NCBI RefSeq assembly: GCF_946478805.1
Contig: NZ_CAMLDC010000009.1
Coordinates: forward strand, 116,394-180,393
Length of the DNA: 64,000 nt
Source: an uncultured Fluviicola sp.
GTDB lineage: Bacteria; Bacteroidota; Bacteroidia; Flavobacteriales; Crocinitomicaceae
Direction of reading: 5' to 3'
The notes beneath the pieces are model-generated. The model was not told where the DNA came from, made no database searches, and worked only from the letters and a program-made list of their open reading frames with translations. Positions within the stretch are counted from its first letter, which is position 1; the number at the start of each line of letters is the position of its first letter. The position numbers and the translations under genes are program-made. Positions 35,919 to 45,367 of this stretch are shown piece after piece.

Positions 35919-37685
35919 ATGAAAATACTCGTATCCTATTTAAAACGTTACAAAGGACTCGTTTTCCTTTCCATGATACTAGCCAGTATCAACCAGATTT
36001 TCTCGCTTTTAGACCCTTACATCTTCGGGAGAATCCTCGACAAATTTGCAAATCATAAAGAAGACTTCATTCAGAGGGATTTTCTTGTCGGAGTCGGTTC
36101 ATTTATCGGCTTAGCTATCGGAGCGGCCATGGTAAGCCGTATCGCAAAAGCATTCCAGGATTATACCGTGAATTTGACCATCCAAAAAGTGGGTGCCGAC
36201 ATTTACATGGATGGCTTGAAACACACCTTGCAGATTCCTTTCAATGAATTTGAGGACAAACGCAGTGGTGAAACACTCAACATCCTTCAAAAAGTACGCA
36301 TTGACAACGAGCGGTTCATCATGAGCTTCGTGAATATTCTCTTCACTTCGTTGGTTGGGTTGGTTTTCGTAGTCGTATACGCTTTAAGTGTTCACCCCGG
36401 GTTGATTCTTGTTTATCTTGGCTCTGCTTTATTACTAAGCTTCATTACAAACAAACTGTCAAAAAGAATTAAGAAAGTACAGACTACCATTGTGAAGGAA
36501 ACGAATCAATTGGCAGGAAGTACTACTGAAAGTTTGCGCAACATCGAACTGATAAAAAGTTTAGGACTGGCAACACAGGAAACAGAACGCCTGAATGACA
36601 CCACACGGAAAATCCTTCAATTGGAGTTGAAAAAGGTACGCCAGATCCGGAGCATCTCCTTTATCCAGGGAACTTTCGTGAATTTCATGCGCCAATCCAT
36701 CATGTTCTTCCTGATGTATTTGTTATTCCGAGATGTATTGACTTTGGGTCAGATTATGACTTTACAATTCTATTCCTTTTTCATTTTCGGGCCTTTGCAG
36801 GAGGTAGGAAACGTGATTATTTCCTATCGTGAGGCAGAAGCATCTTTGAATAACTTTGAAAAGATCATCAATACACCAATTGAAGAAAAACCAGCCTCAC
36901 CGACGAGATTGAATGCAATTCAAAAATTAGCTTTTCACAATGTAGGTTTCCGTCATAAAAGTGCTAATTACGATGCCTTGAGCTCTATTTCATTCGAAGT
37001 GAACAAAGGAGAAACGATTGCTTTTGTCGGACCAAGCGGTTCGGGGAAAAGTACGCTCGTGAAATTACTGGTTGGTTTATACAACGCTCCAACAGGGGAA
37101 ATCACTTACAATGGTGTCAGCAGCAAATCCATTGACACCGAAGAACTACAACAGCAATTAGGCTTTGTGACACAAGACACACAATTGTTCTCCGGAACGA
37201 TCAAGGAAAATCTTCTATTTGTAAAACCGGATGCAACGGACGAAGAAATCGACGAAGCATTAAGAAAAGCATCTTGTACGAACCTCATCGCACGCAGCGA
37301 AAACGGTGTTGATACGGTAATCGGAGAAGGCGGAATGAAATTGAGTGGTGGTGAAAAACAACGTTTGTCGATTGCCCGTGCTTTATTGCGTCATCCGCGT
37401 TTGATGGTTTTCGACGAAGCAACTTCTGCTTTGGATTCCTTGACGGAAGAAGCAATTTCAAATACGATTCGCGAAATCACAGATAAAAAAGAACACATTA
37501 CTGTTCTGATCGCGCACCGTTTATCAACTATCATGCATGCAGACCGCATTTTCGTGCTGGAAAAAGGAGTCATTATCGAAACCGGGAAACACAGCGAATT
37601 GTTGGATGAAAAGGGCTTGTACTACGCCATGTGGAGACAACAGATTGGCGAAAGAAGAGATGATGTGATTTTAGCGGCAAATTAG
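35919..37685 (+). CDS. ABC exporter half-transporter (permease fused to ATPase)
   Basis: The 588-residue protein has a six-helix membrane domain (about 1-300) followed by an ATPase domain (about 330-580). The ATPase motifs are intact: Walker A GPSGSGKST, Q-loop FVTQDTQLFSG, signature LSGGEKQ, Walker B RLMVFDEATSALDS and switch histidine IAHRLST. The architecture is that of MsbA/LmrA-like lipid or drug exporters that act as homodimers. The absence of a partner half-transporter fits. Substrate unknown. Confidence 0.95.
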   Translation: MKILVSYLKRYKGLVFLSMILASINQIFSLLDPYIFGRILDKFANHKEDFIQRDFLVGVGSFIGLAIGAAMVSRIAKAFQDYTVNLTIQKVGADIYMDGLKHTLQIPFNEFEDKRSGETLNILQKVRIDNERFIMSFVNILFTSLVGLVFVVVYALSVHPGLILVYLGSALLLSFITNKLSKRIKKVQTTIVKETNQLAGSTTESLRNIELIKSLGLATQETERLNDTTRKILQLELKKVRQIRSISFIQGTFVNFMRQSIMFFLMYLLFRDVLTLGQIMTLQFYSFFIFGPLQEVGNVIISYREAEASLNNFEKIINTPIEEKPASPTRLNAIQKLAFHNVGFRHKSANYDALSSISFEVNKGETIAFVGPSGSGKSTLVKLLVGLYNAPTGEITYNGVSSKSIDTEELQQQLGFVTQDTQLFSGTIKENLLFVKPDATDEEIDEALRKASCTNLIARSENGVDTVIGEGGMKLSGGEKQRLSIARALLRHPRLMVFDEATSALDSLTEEAISNTIREITDKKEHITVLIAHRLSTIMHADRIFVLEKGVIIETGKHSELLDEKGLYYAMWRQQIGERRDDVILAAN

Positions 37686-37792
37686 CAACAGCAGATTTCT
37701 CAAATTTTCATTTTCCGCAAATGCAGTGAGTTTACGAAGTGTTAGTCTTCAATTTGACAATCTTTTTATCTTAGTTCCAAATTACCTCTAAC

Positions 37793-38332
37793 ATGCGCGT
37801 TCTCATCTACGTCTACATCTTTGCAGCATTGATTCTTTCAATTGGGTCTTTGTTCCTGGAATCTTATCCTACCCGGTTTTGGATCGAACTGATTGCGCCG
37901 AATCCGGGAGATAAATACCCGATTTCTATTGTCGGACTGCTTTCTTTTCTGAGTCTCTTGCTTCCGTTATTGTTATTGATGTTCATTCTTAAATTAATCC
38001 GTAACCGGAAAAATCCGGCAACCAGTTCTTCTTCACTCCTCGATACGGATCACTTCAATAAAAGCGGGATTCATTTTATGAGACAAAAACAGATGCAAAA
38101 TCGCTTGATTGCCAGTGCGATCTTTATCAATGGTGAACAAAAGGGAAAGATTGATTCCGGGAAGACTGCTTTTATCGCATTGGACCCCGGAACTTATGAA
38201 GTGGAAATCGGTGCTAAACAGGACAAATCCGACAAACTCATTGTTCAAGTGGAACCAAACAAGCACACACAACTGGAGATCCGGATCATCCCCAATGGAT
38301 TGAGACCAAAACATGTAATTGAGTTGGCTTAG
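37793..38332 (+). CDS. Membrane-anchored protein of unknown function
   Basis: The 179-residue protein has two hydrophobic segments (about 3-22 and 45-67, the latter LLSFLSLLLPLLLLMFILKL) separated by a short loop. A C-terminal soluble part contains IFINGEQKGKIDSGKTAFIA and LDPGTYEVEIGAKQ. That part resembles the small PEGA-like beta-sandwich (a NGxxxG turn followed by PGxYxV). I do not recognise the family. It ends 3 bases from the convergent TonB-receptor gene. Confidence 0.6.
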   Translation: MRVLIYVYIFAALILSIGSLFLESYPTRFWIELIAPNPGDKYPISIVGLLSFLSLLLPLLLLMFILKLIRNRKNPATSSSSLLDTDHFNKSGIHFMRQKQMQNRLIASAIFINGEQKGKIDSGKTAFIALDPGTYEVEIGAKQDKSDKLIVQVEPNKHTQLEIRIIPNGLRPKHVIELA

Positions 38333-38335
38333 GAT

Positions 38336-40390
38336 TCAAATCCTCAACTGAATACCAAAATAGCAAGTTCGACCGGGTGAAGGATTATAGTACCTTCCCC
38401 CAACTGCATTCAAATCATTCCCTAAACTATAAGAAACATTCAGGATGTTTTCCACTCCGACAAATACTTGGATGTTAAGCTTGTTTTTAGGTCTATACTC
38501 CCAATTCAGTTTTGATCCGAGTAACTGATAGGCAGATGCATATGCAGAATTTCCATCGTTCAATGGGATTTTATCAGTGTAATTATAGGAAAGGAATAAG
38601 TTAAACCGGTACGGAAAATAAAATTTCAGGCTGCTCACATTTACAAACTTCGGAACGCCCGTTAATTTGTTTCCCGAGTAAGAAACCAGGTCATTGGAGT
38701 AATCGCTAAAAGTGAAATCAAAATAAGTATAGCTGTTTTGAAAATCCAATCCCCGTATAAAGCCTTGCGGACGCTGTTTGACAAGTTCCCCGGAGAATTG
38801 AAATTCAATACCCAGTTGGTTTGTGCCACCTGCATTCACAAAATATTCTGTTCCGTCGTCGTTCACCCTTCTGACAATAGCCTGACGCAGATCGAATTTA
38901 AATACCGCGATATCAGCTGCCCACCGATGATTCATGCTAATAAACCGGAACCCGGTCTCATAATTCCACCCGTATTCCGATTGCAACCCATTATAGATTG
39001 AATTGTCCGATGGCCGGATTTCCGCCAAAGTAGGAGGAGAATACCCTTTACTGACCGATGCCCGCCAAACCAAATGACCGATGATACGGTACGAAATTCC
39101 CATGCGTGGCATTAACTGCGGATTCAATCCTTTTCTTGTAAACGCATCCTGGAAACCCGGAAAGGTGTTCTTAAAACGATACTGATAATTATTCAGGCTA
39201 AGTGCAGCTTCGAGTCCCAAACGATCAACTATCAAAATCGAAAACTGACTGAATACGACGTTTTGCGATACCTTCAGGTCATCAGATGTTTGCAGTTCTC
39301 CCCGATTCCCCGATTCGTTATCATAATTGGAAACCCGGCTTTTTGTTTGCTGCCACTCAACCCCGATATCCCATTTCCAATTCAGAACCGTTAATTTTTT
39401 CCCCCATTCAAAATAAGTCCGAAGCCCTGAAGACTGTTCTTTTCGTGTTTCATAATTCGTAATGAATGGATTTTTAAAATCGGTGTAACTTCCAAACAAG
39501 GTAAGCACGTGTTTGAACGTGGGCGAAAAATGAAATTCATTGGAAATCCCTGCATAACCGGTTACGTTGTAAATACCCGCTTTTTGTTCGCTTGCTCCAG
39601 GTAAGGTTGCGGTTGCCGGTCTTGCCTGCCGGGGGTCTGATTCTACTTGTGATAGAGTAAGTCCGCCCGGTGTTTCATAATGAAGCTGCGATCCTAGCAG
39701 TAGCAACTTCACGCTTCCTTTTTTATAATTCCATTTTTGTACAGTCTGCAGGTAGTTTCGTTGGAATGCACTGTTTTCCCGATAACCTTGCGACCGCTGG
39801 TAAGATTGGTCGATGCTTAAGGAATAGCGCTTCCAGTTCTTATTGAGACTTACTTGCTCGTCAAAGAGTCTGTATGAACCAGTTCTTATGGAAGCTTTCA
39901 CTGTTGCCGAATCCGAACCATTTTCCGGATCAAGGAGAATCACACCACCTGTATTCGCACCGAACATGCTGCCTTCAGGTCCTTTGATAATTTGAATGGA
40001 ATGAATACTGCTTGCATTGATCAGGTTTAGATAGGTATTTCCTCCTGCATCTGTCAAAGGGAATTCACCCAAATAAACTTTTACATTCCGGATGCCAAAT
40101 GGTGAACGCAACAAACTACCTCTGACGGATAAACGATAACTGCCCGGAGATCGTTCTTCCATTCGCACACCGGGTACTGAATTCAAGACCGGTACAAGTG
40201 ATTGATTGGTATAATCCCGCATTTGCTCTTGCCCGATAATAGACACACTGGATGCAGCATGCAAAAGCAAGGGTTTTGAAGGATAAGCATTTACTGTCAC
40301 CTCCTGTAAAGATTTGACAGAATCTTCCTGTGCGGACACCATGCAGGCACAACTCATTGCTATTAGGAATAAGAGGCCTTCGTTTTTCAT
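38336..40390 (-). CDS. TonB-dependent receptor
   Basis: The 684-residue protein has a signal peptide (ending SCACMVSAQ). The plug follows directly, with no regulatory domain: LQEVTVNAYPSK, YRLSVRGSLLRSPFGIRNVK and IQIIKGPEGSMFGANTGGVI. The barrel ends in FGIQLRI with a terminal hydrophobic residue. The layout resembles iron-complex or small-metabolite receptors. It lies 9 bases downstream of the sorbosone-dehydrogenase-like gene on the same strand, so the two are probably co-transcribed and may import and process a related compound. Confidence 0.92.
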   Translation of the reverse strand: MKNEGLLFLIAMSCACMVSAQEDSVKSLQEVTVNAYPSKPLLLHAASSVSIIGQEQMRDYTNQSLVPVLNSVPGVRMEERSPGSYRLSVRGSLLRSPFGIRNVKVYLGEFPLTDAGGNTYLNLINASSIHSIQIIKGPEGSMFGANTGGVILLDPENGSDSATVKASIRTGSYRLFDEQVSLNKNWKRYSLSIDQSYQRSQGYRENSAFQRNYLQTVQKWNYKKGSVKLLLLGSQLHYETPGGLTLSQVESDPRQARPATATLPGASEQKAGIYNVTGYAGISNEFHFSPTFKHVLTLFGSYTDFKNPFITNYETRKEQSSGLRTYFEWGKKLTVLNWKWDIGVEWQQTKSRVSNYDNESGNRGELQTSDDLKVSQNVVFSQFSILIVDRLGLEAALSLNNYQYRFKNTFPGFQDAFTRKGLNPQLMPRMGISYRIIGHLVWRASVSKGYSPPTLAEIRPSDNSIYNGLQSEYGWNYETGFRFISMNHRWAADIAVFKFDLRQAIVRRVNDDGTEYFVNAGGTNQLGIEFQFSGELVKQRPQGFIRGLDFQNSYTYFDFTFSDYSNDLVSYSGNKLTGVPKFVNVSSLKFYFPYRFNLFLSYNYTDKIPLNDGNSAYASAYQLLGSKLNWEYRPKNKLNIQVFVGVENILNVSYSLGNDLNAVGGRYYNPSPGRTCYFGIQLRI

Positions 40391-40399
40391 TCGTTCTGA

Positions 40400-41677
40400 T
40401 TACTTAGCGCGAACTCTCCAGATAGTATTTGTCACATCATCCGCTACCAGAAGCGAACCATCGGGCAATAAGGTTAACCCTACAGGTCTCCCGTGTACTT
40501 CATTCTTTTCTAGGTCGGCAATGAATCCGGTTAAAAAATCTTCCGGTTTTCCGGATGGTTTTCCTTTCACAAAAGGAATGAAAACAACTTTATATCCCGA
40601 CAACACCGAACGGTTCCACGAACCATGTTGTGAAACAAAAACACCGCCCTGGTATTTTTTAGGAAATGCATGTGCCGTGTAAAATGCCAAACCCAATGAA
40701 GCCGTATGGGATCCCAACGGAACATCAGGTACTATCGTTTTTTTCACCAATTCGGGTTGTGTTTCTTCGACTCGAGGATCGATATGCTGACCGAAATAAC
40801 AATAAGGCCATCCATAAAATCCACCTTTCTGGACACTGGTGAGGTAATCAGGAACCAGTTCGTCACCGAGTTCATCCCGCTCATTTACAGCGGTCCAAAG
40901 TGTTTTAGTACCTGGTGCCCACCCCATTCCTACAGGATTTCTCAGCCCTGAAGCATATACTTTGAGATCCGATCCATCCGGGTTGATCTCCAAAATGTCG
41001 GCGCGTAACAATTCCTTGTCAATTCCGTTCTCTGCAACGTTACTCCCGGATCCGACAGCGATATAGATTTTCGAACTATCCGAGTTGGTAATGATATTTC
41101 TTGTCCAATGCCGATTCTTGTCTCCGGCAGGAAGATCTATGATCTTTTCAGGTTCAGCAGAAATTTTAGTCTGTCCGGCTTTATAGGGATAACGGACCAA
41201 TGCATCCGTATTTCCTACATAGAGCCAATTCCCGATTATCAACATTCCAAAAGGTTGATTCAACCCCGTAAGCAAGGTGTCCTTCCGGTCGGGAATTCCA
41301 TCCTTGTTCGTATCGCGCAATAGTGAAATGCGGTCAGCGCTATGTTTTAAATTATTTGATTTGTTTGCACCTATGAGTGTCCCTCCGACCTGTTCAATAA
41401 AAGAATGATTGGCGTTTGTTTCAGCTACCAGTACATCCCCATTTGGGGTAACACACATCCAACGGGGATTCTCAAATCCATCTGCATATTTTTCAACTGC
41501 AAAACCTTTTGGCGCAACAGGAGTTTGATTGTCCCATCCGATCACCTTGCAAGGGTTACGAGTTGACTTTGTGGCATATGGAGCTGGTAAACTGTCTGCC
41601 TGTTGTTTTTTCGGTTGCGTAAACCCTGCTATCGGGTAAAGGAACAGTGTTAAAAAGAAAATAGTATATCGTCTCAT
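40400..41677 (-). CDS. Secreted sorbosone-dehydrogenase-like beta-propeller protein
   Basis: From ATG 41677 the protein has 425 residues and a signal peptide (MRRYTIFFLTLFLYPIAGFT). The longer frame starts at a TTG and is less likely. Propeller motifs of the PQQ-dependent sugar/sorbosone dehydrogenase family are clear: FAVEKYADGFENPRWMCVTP, NQPFGMLIIGNWLYVGNTDA, YASGLRNPVGMGWAPGTKTL and FVSQHGSWNRS. Family members oxidise sugars or sugar aldehydes using PQQ in the periplasm. No PQQ-synthesis genes are in the window, so the cofactor must come from elsewhere. It precedes a TonB receptor gene by 9 bases. Confidence 0.88.
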   Translation of the reverse strand: MRRYTIFFLTLFLYPIAGFTQPKKQQADSLPAPYATKSTRNPCKVIGWDNQTPVAPKGFAVEKYADGFENPRWMCVTPNGDVLVAETNANHSFIEQVGGTLIGANKSNNLKHSADRISLLRDTNKDGIPDRKDTLLTGLNQPFGMLIIGNWLYVGNTDALVRYPYKAGQTKISAEPEKIIDLPAGDKNRHWTRNIITNSDSSKIYIAVGSGSNVAENGIDKELLRADILEINPDGSDLKVYASGLRNPVGMGWAPGTKTLWTAVNERDELGDELVPDYLTSVQKGGFYGWPYCYFGQHIDPRVEETQPELVKKTIVPDVPLGSHTASLGLAFYTAHAFPKKYQGGVFVSQHGSWNRSVLSGYKVVFIPFVKGKPSGKPEDFLTGFIADLEKNEVHGRPVGLTLLPDGSLLVADDVTNTIWRVRAK

Positions 41678-41871
41678 CACCAAGTTGTTTGAAAACCAAA
41701 GATGAGTACCTTATTTGCCATTATTGTTATACAATTTTGGGAATCCCTTATGAAAATCACAGATTTCGTGAATGCCGGAGTTGAAGAATCTACATTTCTT
41801 TTTTTCAGAAAAATACATCTCTTGCATAATACCCATTTAAACATTAATTTAACCCAACAAGCCTTGGTAAA

Positions 41872-42798
41872 ATGGATTACATTGATTATTATAAAATTTT
41901 AGGTGTCGGCAAAAATGCAACTGCAGATGAAATCAAGAAAGCGTATCGGAAATTAGCCCGCAAGCATCATCCCGATCTGAACCCCAACAACCCGGAAGCC
42001 GGGAAACTGTTTCAGCAGATCAATGAGGCAAACGAAGTCCTGGGGGATCCTGAGAGCAGGAAGAAATACGACCAATATGGAAAAGACTGGAAGCACGCGG
42101 AGCAATTCGAACAAGCTAAAAGACAGCAAAAATCATCCGGTGCATACCAACAGGGCAATCCATTCGGTGGTTCCGAAAATCCATTTGGAGAGGGCGAATA
42201 CTTTTCCGGTGATGGGGGCGACTATTCTGATTTTTTTTCTTCGATGTTTGGCAATCGTGGAAGTGGCAGACAGGCAAAGTTCAAAGGCCAGGACTTTCGA
42301 GCATCCGTTCAGTTGACTTTAACAGATGCATATAAAACCCAAAAACAAACCTTTACGGTCAATGGGAAAAACATTCGCATCACCGTACCTGCCGGAATTG
42401 AAAACGGACAGGAAATAAAACTTGCCGGACACGGTGCTCCCGGTGCGAATGGTGGCCCTAACGGCGACTTGTATATCACCTTTGAAATAAAAAACAACAC
42501 CGCATTTACGCGCAAAGGAAACGACTTGTATGCGAATGTGCCCCTGGATCTCTATAAATCCCTGCTGGGTGGAGAAGAAATCATTGATACGCTGGGTGGA
42601 AAAGTGAAAATGACCATAGCTCCTGAAACCCAGAATGGTACGAAAGTCAGGCTGAAAGGAAAAGGGTTCCCGGTATATAAAAAGGAGGGTGAATTCGGGG
42701 ATTTGTATGTGACTTACCAGATCCGGATACCAACCGGCTTGACAGCGAAGGAAAAAGAATTGGTAGAACAACTTTCGAAAGAACGAAAAAACAACTGA
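41872..42798 (+). CDS. cbpA: DnaJ-like co-chaperone CbpA
   Basis: The 308-residue protein begins with a J domain (YKILGVGKNATADEIKKAYR, with HPD in KHHPDLNPNN near 35). A Gly/Phe-rich linker follows at about 105-145, and then two C-terminal substrate-binding domains (FRASVQLTLTDAYKTQKQTF; VPAGIENGQEIKLAGHGAPG). The cysteine-rich zinc domain of DnaJ is absent, which identifies the CbpA type. It would stimulate DnaK. The immediately following gene encodes a CbpM-like modulator, supporting the assignment. Confidence 0.93.
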   Translation: MDYIDYYKILGVGKNATADEIKKAYRKLARKHHPDLNPNNPEAGKLFQQINEANEVLGDPESRKKYDQYGKDWKHAEQFEQAKRQQKSSGAYQQGNPFGGSENPFGEGEYFSGDGGDYSDFFSSMFGNRGSGRQAKFKGQDFRASVQLTLTDAYKTQKQTFTVNGKNIRITVPAGIENGQEIKLAGHGAPGANGGPNGDLYITFEIKNNTAFTRKGNDLYANVPLDLYKSLLGGEEIIDTLGGKVKMTIAPETQNGTKVRLKGKGFPVYKKEGEFGDLYVTYQIRIPTGLTAKEKELVEQLSKERKNN

Positions 42799-42800
42799 AC

Positions 42801-43082
42801 ATGGAAACAATAAATAAGATATCCATTGAGCAATGCTGTGTTTATTACAACATTGAAACTTCATTCGTGTACAAGTTGGATGAATACGGTTTAATTGAGT
42901 TGATTCGCTCGGATGAAACGGTTTTTATCACTTTTGAACAACTCTCCGATCTCGAGAAGTACATGCATATGCATTACGAACTGGAGATTAACCTGGAAGG
43001 CCTGGAAACCATCAAACATCTGCTGGATCGGGTTCATGAGCTTCAGAAAGAAGTGAGTCGATTAAAGGGCGAAGTTGGGTAA
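42801..43082 (+). CDS. CbpM-like chaperone modulator
   Basis: The 93-residue protein starts 2 bases after the cbpA stop. It has a MerR-like helix-turn-helix fold (ISIEQCCVYYNIETSFVYKL, DEYGLIELI) and a C-terminal helical segment (LEGLETIKHLLDRVHELQKE). In known systems CbpM binds the J domain of CbpA and inhibits it. The adjacency makes the same role likely here. Confidence 0.85.
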   Translation: METINKISIEQCCVYYNIETSFVYKLDEYGLIELIRSDETVFITFEQLSDLEKYMHMHYELEINLEGLETIKHLLDRVHELQKEVSRLKGEVG

Positions 43083-43262
43083 ATTTTGTTCAGCCATGTG
43101 AAGTAGCCGAAAAGTATGCATCATGTTTTTGGCGTCGTAATTTTTACCGTGAGAAACAGTACTTTGATAACGGTCTTCATTGCGTTTTCCGATCCATTCC
43201 CAATATTGTGCATACTCCTTGCAGTGAATGGAATACGGGTATAAGGAGTATTGATTGGTAAA
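43062..43262 (-). pseudogene. Remnant of an RlaP-type nucleotidyltransferase (C-terminal fragment)
   Basis: Between the convergent cbpM gene and the FG-GAP gene, one minus-strand frame of about 66 codons lacks a start. It reads YSIHCKEYAQYWEWIGKRNE, then RYQSTVSHGKNYDAKNMMHT and FRLLHMAEQ. This strongly resembles the C-terminal signature of RlaP-family nucleotidyltransferases (PF10127), in which HGKNYDxKNMMHxFRLL is conserved. The frame begins right after the stop codon of the 43263-44858 gene and ends inside the 3' end of cbpM. The catalytic N-terminus is missing, so it is a decayed remnant. The match is from memory. Confidence 0.65.
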
Positions 43263-44858
43263 TTATCGAATAACGACTTTCTTAATGACAGTAGCCTGTT
43301 CTGAATTGATTTCAATAAAATAAATTCCGGCGGGCTGTTTTATTTGATAATCAATATTTTCCAGTGAAGAATAGTTTGTTTCATCTAGCTGCTTACCTGA
43401 TATATCTTTCAATTTAACCGTCATACTACCGGAAAGAACAGTACTTGCAATATGTATAAGACCTTCTGTAGGATTCGGATAAATGAGCACAAGCAAATCT
43501 TTTTGTTCTTCTATTCCTAGAGGATTCACGATCTCGAAGAAATAAGCAGAACCTGCGCTCTGCAATGTGTTTTGTCCATTACTATCTTCGTCTTCTGTTG
43601 TCGCTCCAATCAAAATCGTTGCTCCTTCCATTTCCAGAGAGATACTAAAGTTGTCGTAAGGAGATCGGTCCGGGGCAACTATTTTCTGGATGAATGTCCA
43701 GTTCGTATTTCCATTGTTTTCGTAGAGATAGGCTGCGCCAGCATTATCCATAGAATTACCACCAGTTGCATTCAAGTTGTTGTAAAGAGAACCAACCAGC
43801 GCATACGACCCGTCAAGTGCTACTGAATAGCCAAAAATATCTTGCTGCTGCCTGTCAGGAGCCGACATTTTTTGTATCTGAATCCAGTCATTGTTTGTAT
43901 TCCGTTCAAATAGGTAAGCTGCACCGGCATCTGTTAACAGATTATTTCCGTTCAAATCATCTGCTTCCAGATGTGCTCCGGTAAGAATATGATTGGCAGA
44001 TATCGCTACCGATTGACCGAATGCATCATTCGCATGTCGCTGCGATGGTGTTAATTTCTGGATCTCTTCCCAAGTGCCAGACAAATTTCGTTCAAAAAAA
44101 TAAACTGCCCCTGCATTATAAAGTGGATCTTGATTTTCTGCATTTGTATTCGCTCCATATGCTCCAACAACCAACTGGTGATTGTAAATGGCAACGCGAG
44201 AAAAATGTGCCCCATGACTCCTATCTGAAGCTGTTATCTTTTGCAATTGCAACCACTGTCCTCCATCCGTTCGTTCAAAAATATAAGCTGCTCCGGCATT
44301 TAAAATAAAGTTGCTGCCCGCAGTGTCATAACTATTATAAGATGCCCCCACAACGGCATAGCGACCATATAAAGCTACTTCTGCGAAATTATCATCAGTA
44401 TGCGGATCAATTGCCGTCAGCTTGACAACTTCTATCCAAATATCGTTCTGATTTTTTTCGAATACATATACTGCACCAGCATTCTCGATTACAGAATTGT
44501 TAACACCGAGGACATCGGCATAAGAACTTCCAACAAGAAGATAATTACCGCTAAGAGCTACATATCTTCCAAAATAGTCACCCGCCATTCCGTCTGAAGC
44601 TGTTAGAATTTGAGTCTCTTGCCAAGTTCCATCCGGTTGATTTTTATAAATATAAACAGTCCCTGCATCCTCTCCTAAATTATCGTCATAAACAGAACCA
44701 ACTGCAGCAAAATCTCCATCCTTTGATACCGTATTTCCGTAAGCATCATTTACATGTCTTGAAGAGGCTGTAAGTTTAATTGCAGGTGAAAGAACCTGTG
44801 CATGAATCGGAACGGATAATAAAAGAAAAAATAGGACTAGGTTTAAAGGATAATTCAT
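43263..44858 (-). CDS. Secreted FG-GAP-repeat protein with T9SS type A sorting domain
   Basis: I start the protein at ATG 44858 (MNYPLNLVLFFLLLSVPIHA, signal peptide), because a promoter box lies between this ATG and the longer frame start at 44918. The 531 residues contain about seven FG-GAP-like blades of some 60 residues: DAYGNTVSKDGDFAAVGSVY, DYFGRYVALSGNYLLVGSSY, DNFAEVALYGRYAVVGASYN and so on. Each is followed by AGxxYxFE. The last 75 residues are a type A sorting domain (VLIYPNPTEGLIHIAS; GIYFIEINSEQATVIKKVVI). It is predicted to be surface-displayed. Its binding partner is unknown. Confidence 0.9.
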   Translation of the reverse strand: MNYPLNLVLFFLLLSVPIHAQVLSPAIKLTASSRHVNDAYGNTVSKDGDFAAVGSVYDDNLGEDAGTVYIYKNQPDGTWQETQILTASDGMAGDYFGRYVALSGNYLLVGSSYADVLGVNNSVIENAGAVYVFEKNQNDIWIEVVKLTAIDPHTDDNFAEVALYGRYAVVGASYNSYDTAGSNFILNAGAAYIFERTDGGQWLQLQKITASDRSHGAHFSRVAIYNHQLVVGAYGANTNAENQDPLYNAGAVYFFERNLSGTWEEIQKLTPSQRHANDAFGQSVAISANHILTGAHLEADDLNGNNLLTDAGAAYLFERNTNNDWIQIQKMSAPDRQQQDIFGYSVALDGSYALVGSLYNNLNATGGNSMDNAGAAYLYENNGNTNWTFIQKIVAPDRSPYDNFSISLEMEGATILIGATTEDEDSNGQNTLQSAGSAYFFEIVNPLGIEEQKDLLVLIYPNPTEGLIHIASTVLSGSMTVKLKDISGKQLDETNYSSLENIDYQIKQPAGIYFIEINSEQATVIKKVVIR

Positions 44859-44872
44859 GAGAGTGATTTTAT

Positions 44873-44880
44873 CAAATATA
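44873..44880 (-). promoter_or_regulatory. Possible -7 box for the FG-GAP gene
   Basis: The minus strand reads TATATTTG, matching TAnnTTTG, about 15 bases before the ATG at 44858. A clear TTG at the right distance is not seen. Confidence 0.4.
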
Positions 44881-45093
44881 CAAAACTTTGTAAAATGGTT
44901 TAAGCGGAAATGTTTCAACCCCCAACTGTTTTAGTATCTTGGAATATTGTAGACTTGATCTGCTGATTCAAATACTGTTTCTGGATTGTTAAAGTAGAGC
45001 CAAATAAACAAGCACAGCTAGAAATTTACATCATTCCAAATGGAATTCGATTAAAGTATGTGACAAGTAATATCTAGATTCAAAGAAAATATG

Positions 45094-45101
45094 TATTTTT
45101 G
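45094..45101 (+). promoter_or_regulatory. -7 promoter box of tRNA-Ser
   Basis: TATTTTTG matches TAnnTTTG and lies 14 bases before the tRNA 5' end. No clear TTG -33 element is present. Confidence 0.5.
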
Positions 45102-45115
45102 CACTCCACTAAAAT

Positions 45116-45202
45116 AGAGAGGTGTCCGAGTGGTTGAAGGAGCTACCCTGGAAAGGTAGTATACGGGTAACTGTATCGAGAGTTCGAATCTCTTCCTCTC
45201 TG
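45116..45202 (+). tRNA. tRNA-Ser (anticodon GGA)
   Basis: The 87-base type II tRNA has an acceptor stem AGAGAGG / CCTCTCT. The anticodon stem-loop is CTACC CTGGAAA GGTAG, giving anticodon GGA. It has a long variable arm (TATACGGGTAACTGTA) and the T-arm GAGAG TTCGAAT CTCTT. The discriminator is G, as expected for serine tRNA. CCA is not encoded. Confidence 0.96.
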
Positions 45203-45205
45203 CAT

Positions 45206-45241
45206 AAAAATCCCAGGCTTATCAAAGTCTGGGATTTTTTT
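45206..45241 (+). terminator. Terminator of tRNA-Ser
   Basis: The stem AATCCCAGGCTT / AAGTCTGGGATT has one mismatch and a 4-base loop, and is followed by seven T residues. Confidence 0.88.
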
Positions 45242-45367
45242 ATTGGCTAAACCGAAAGATTTTCTTTCGAGTGGAAGGAACATGAAAGCACGCTTAATGA
45301 CCGGATTTCGATTGTGTTCTAAATCAAAGATCTTCCGTACATTCGGCTCATCACAAATGAACACTCC

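Noticed and set aside
41702..41902. Plus-strand frame of 66 codons before cbpA
   Set aside because: It overlaps the cbpA start in another frame, has no recognisable domain and no promoter box.
43121..43315. Alternative minus-strand frame with an ATG over the RlaP remnant
   Set aside because: It is in a different frame from the recognisable HGKNYDAKNMMHT peptide and has no family resemblance.
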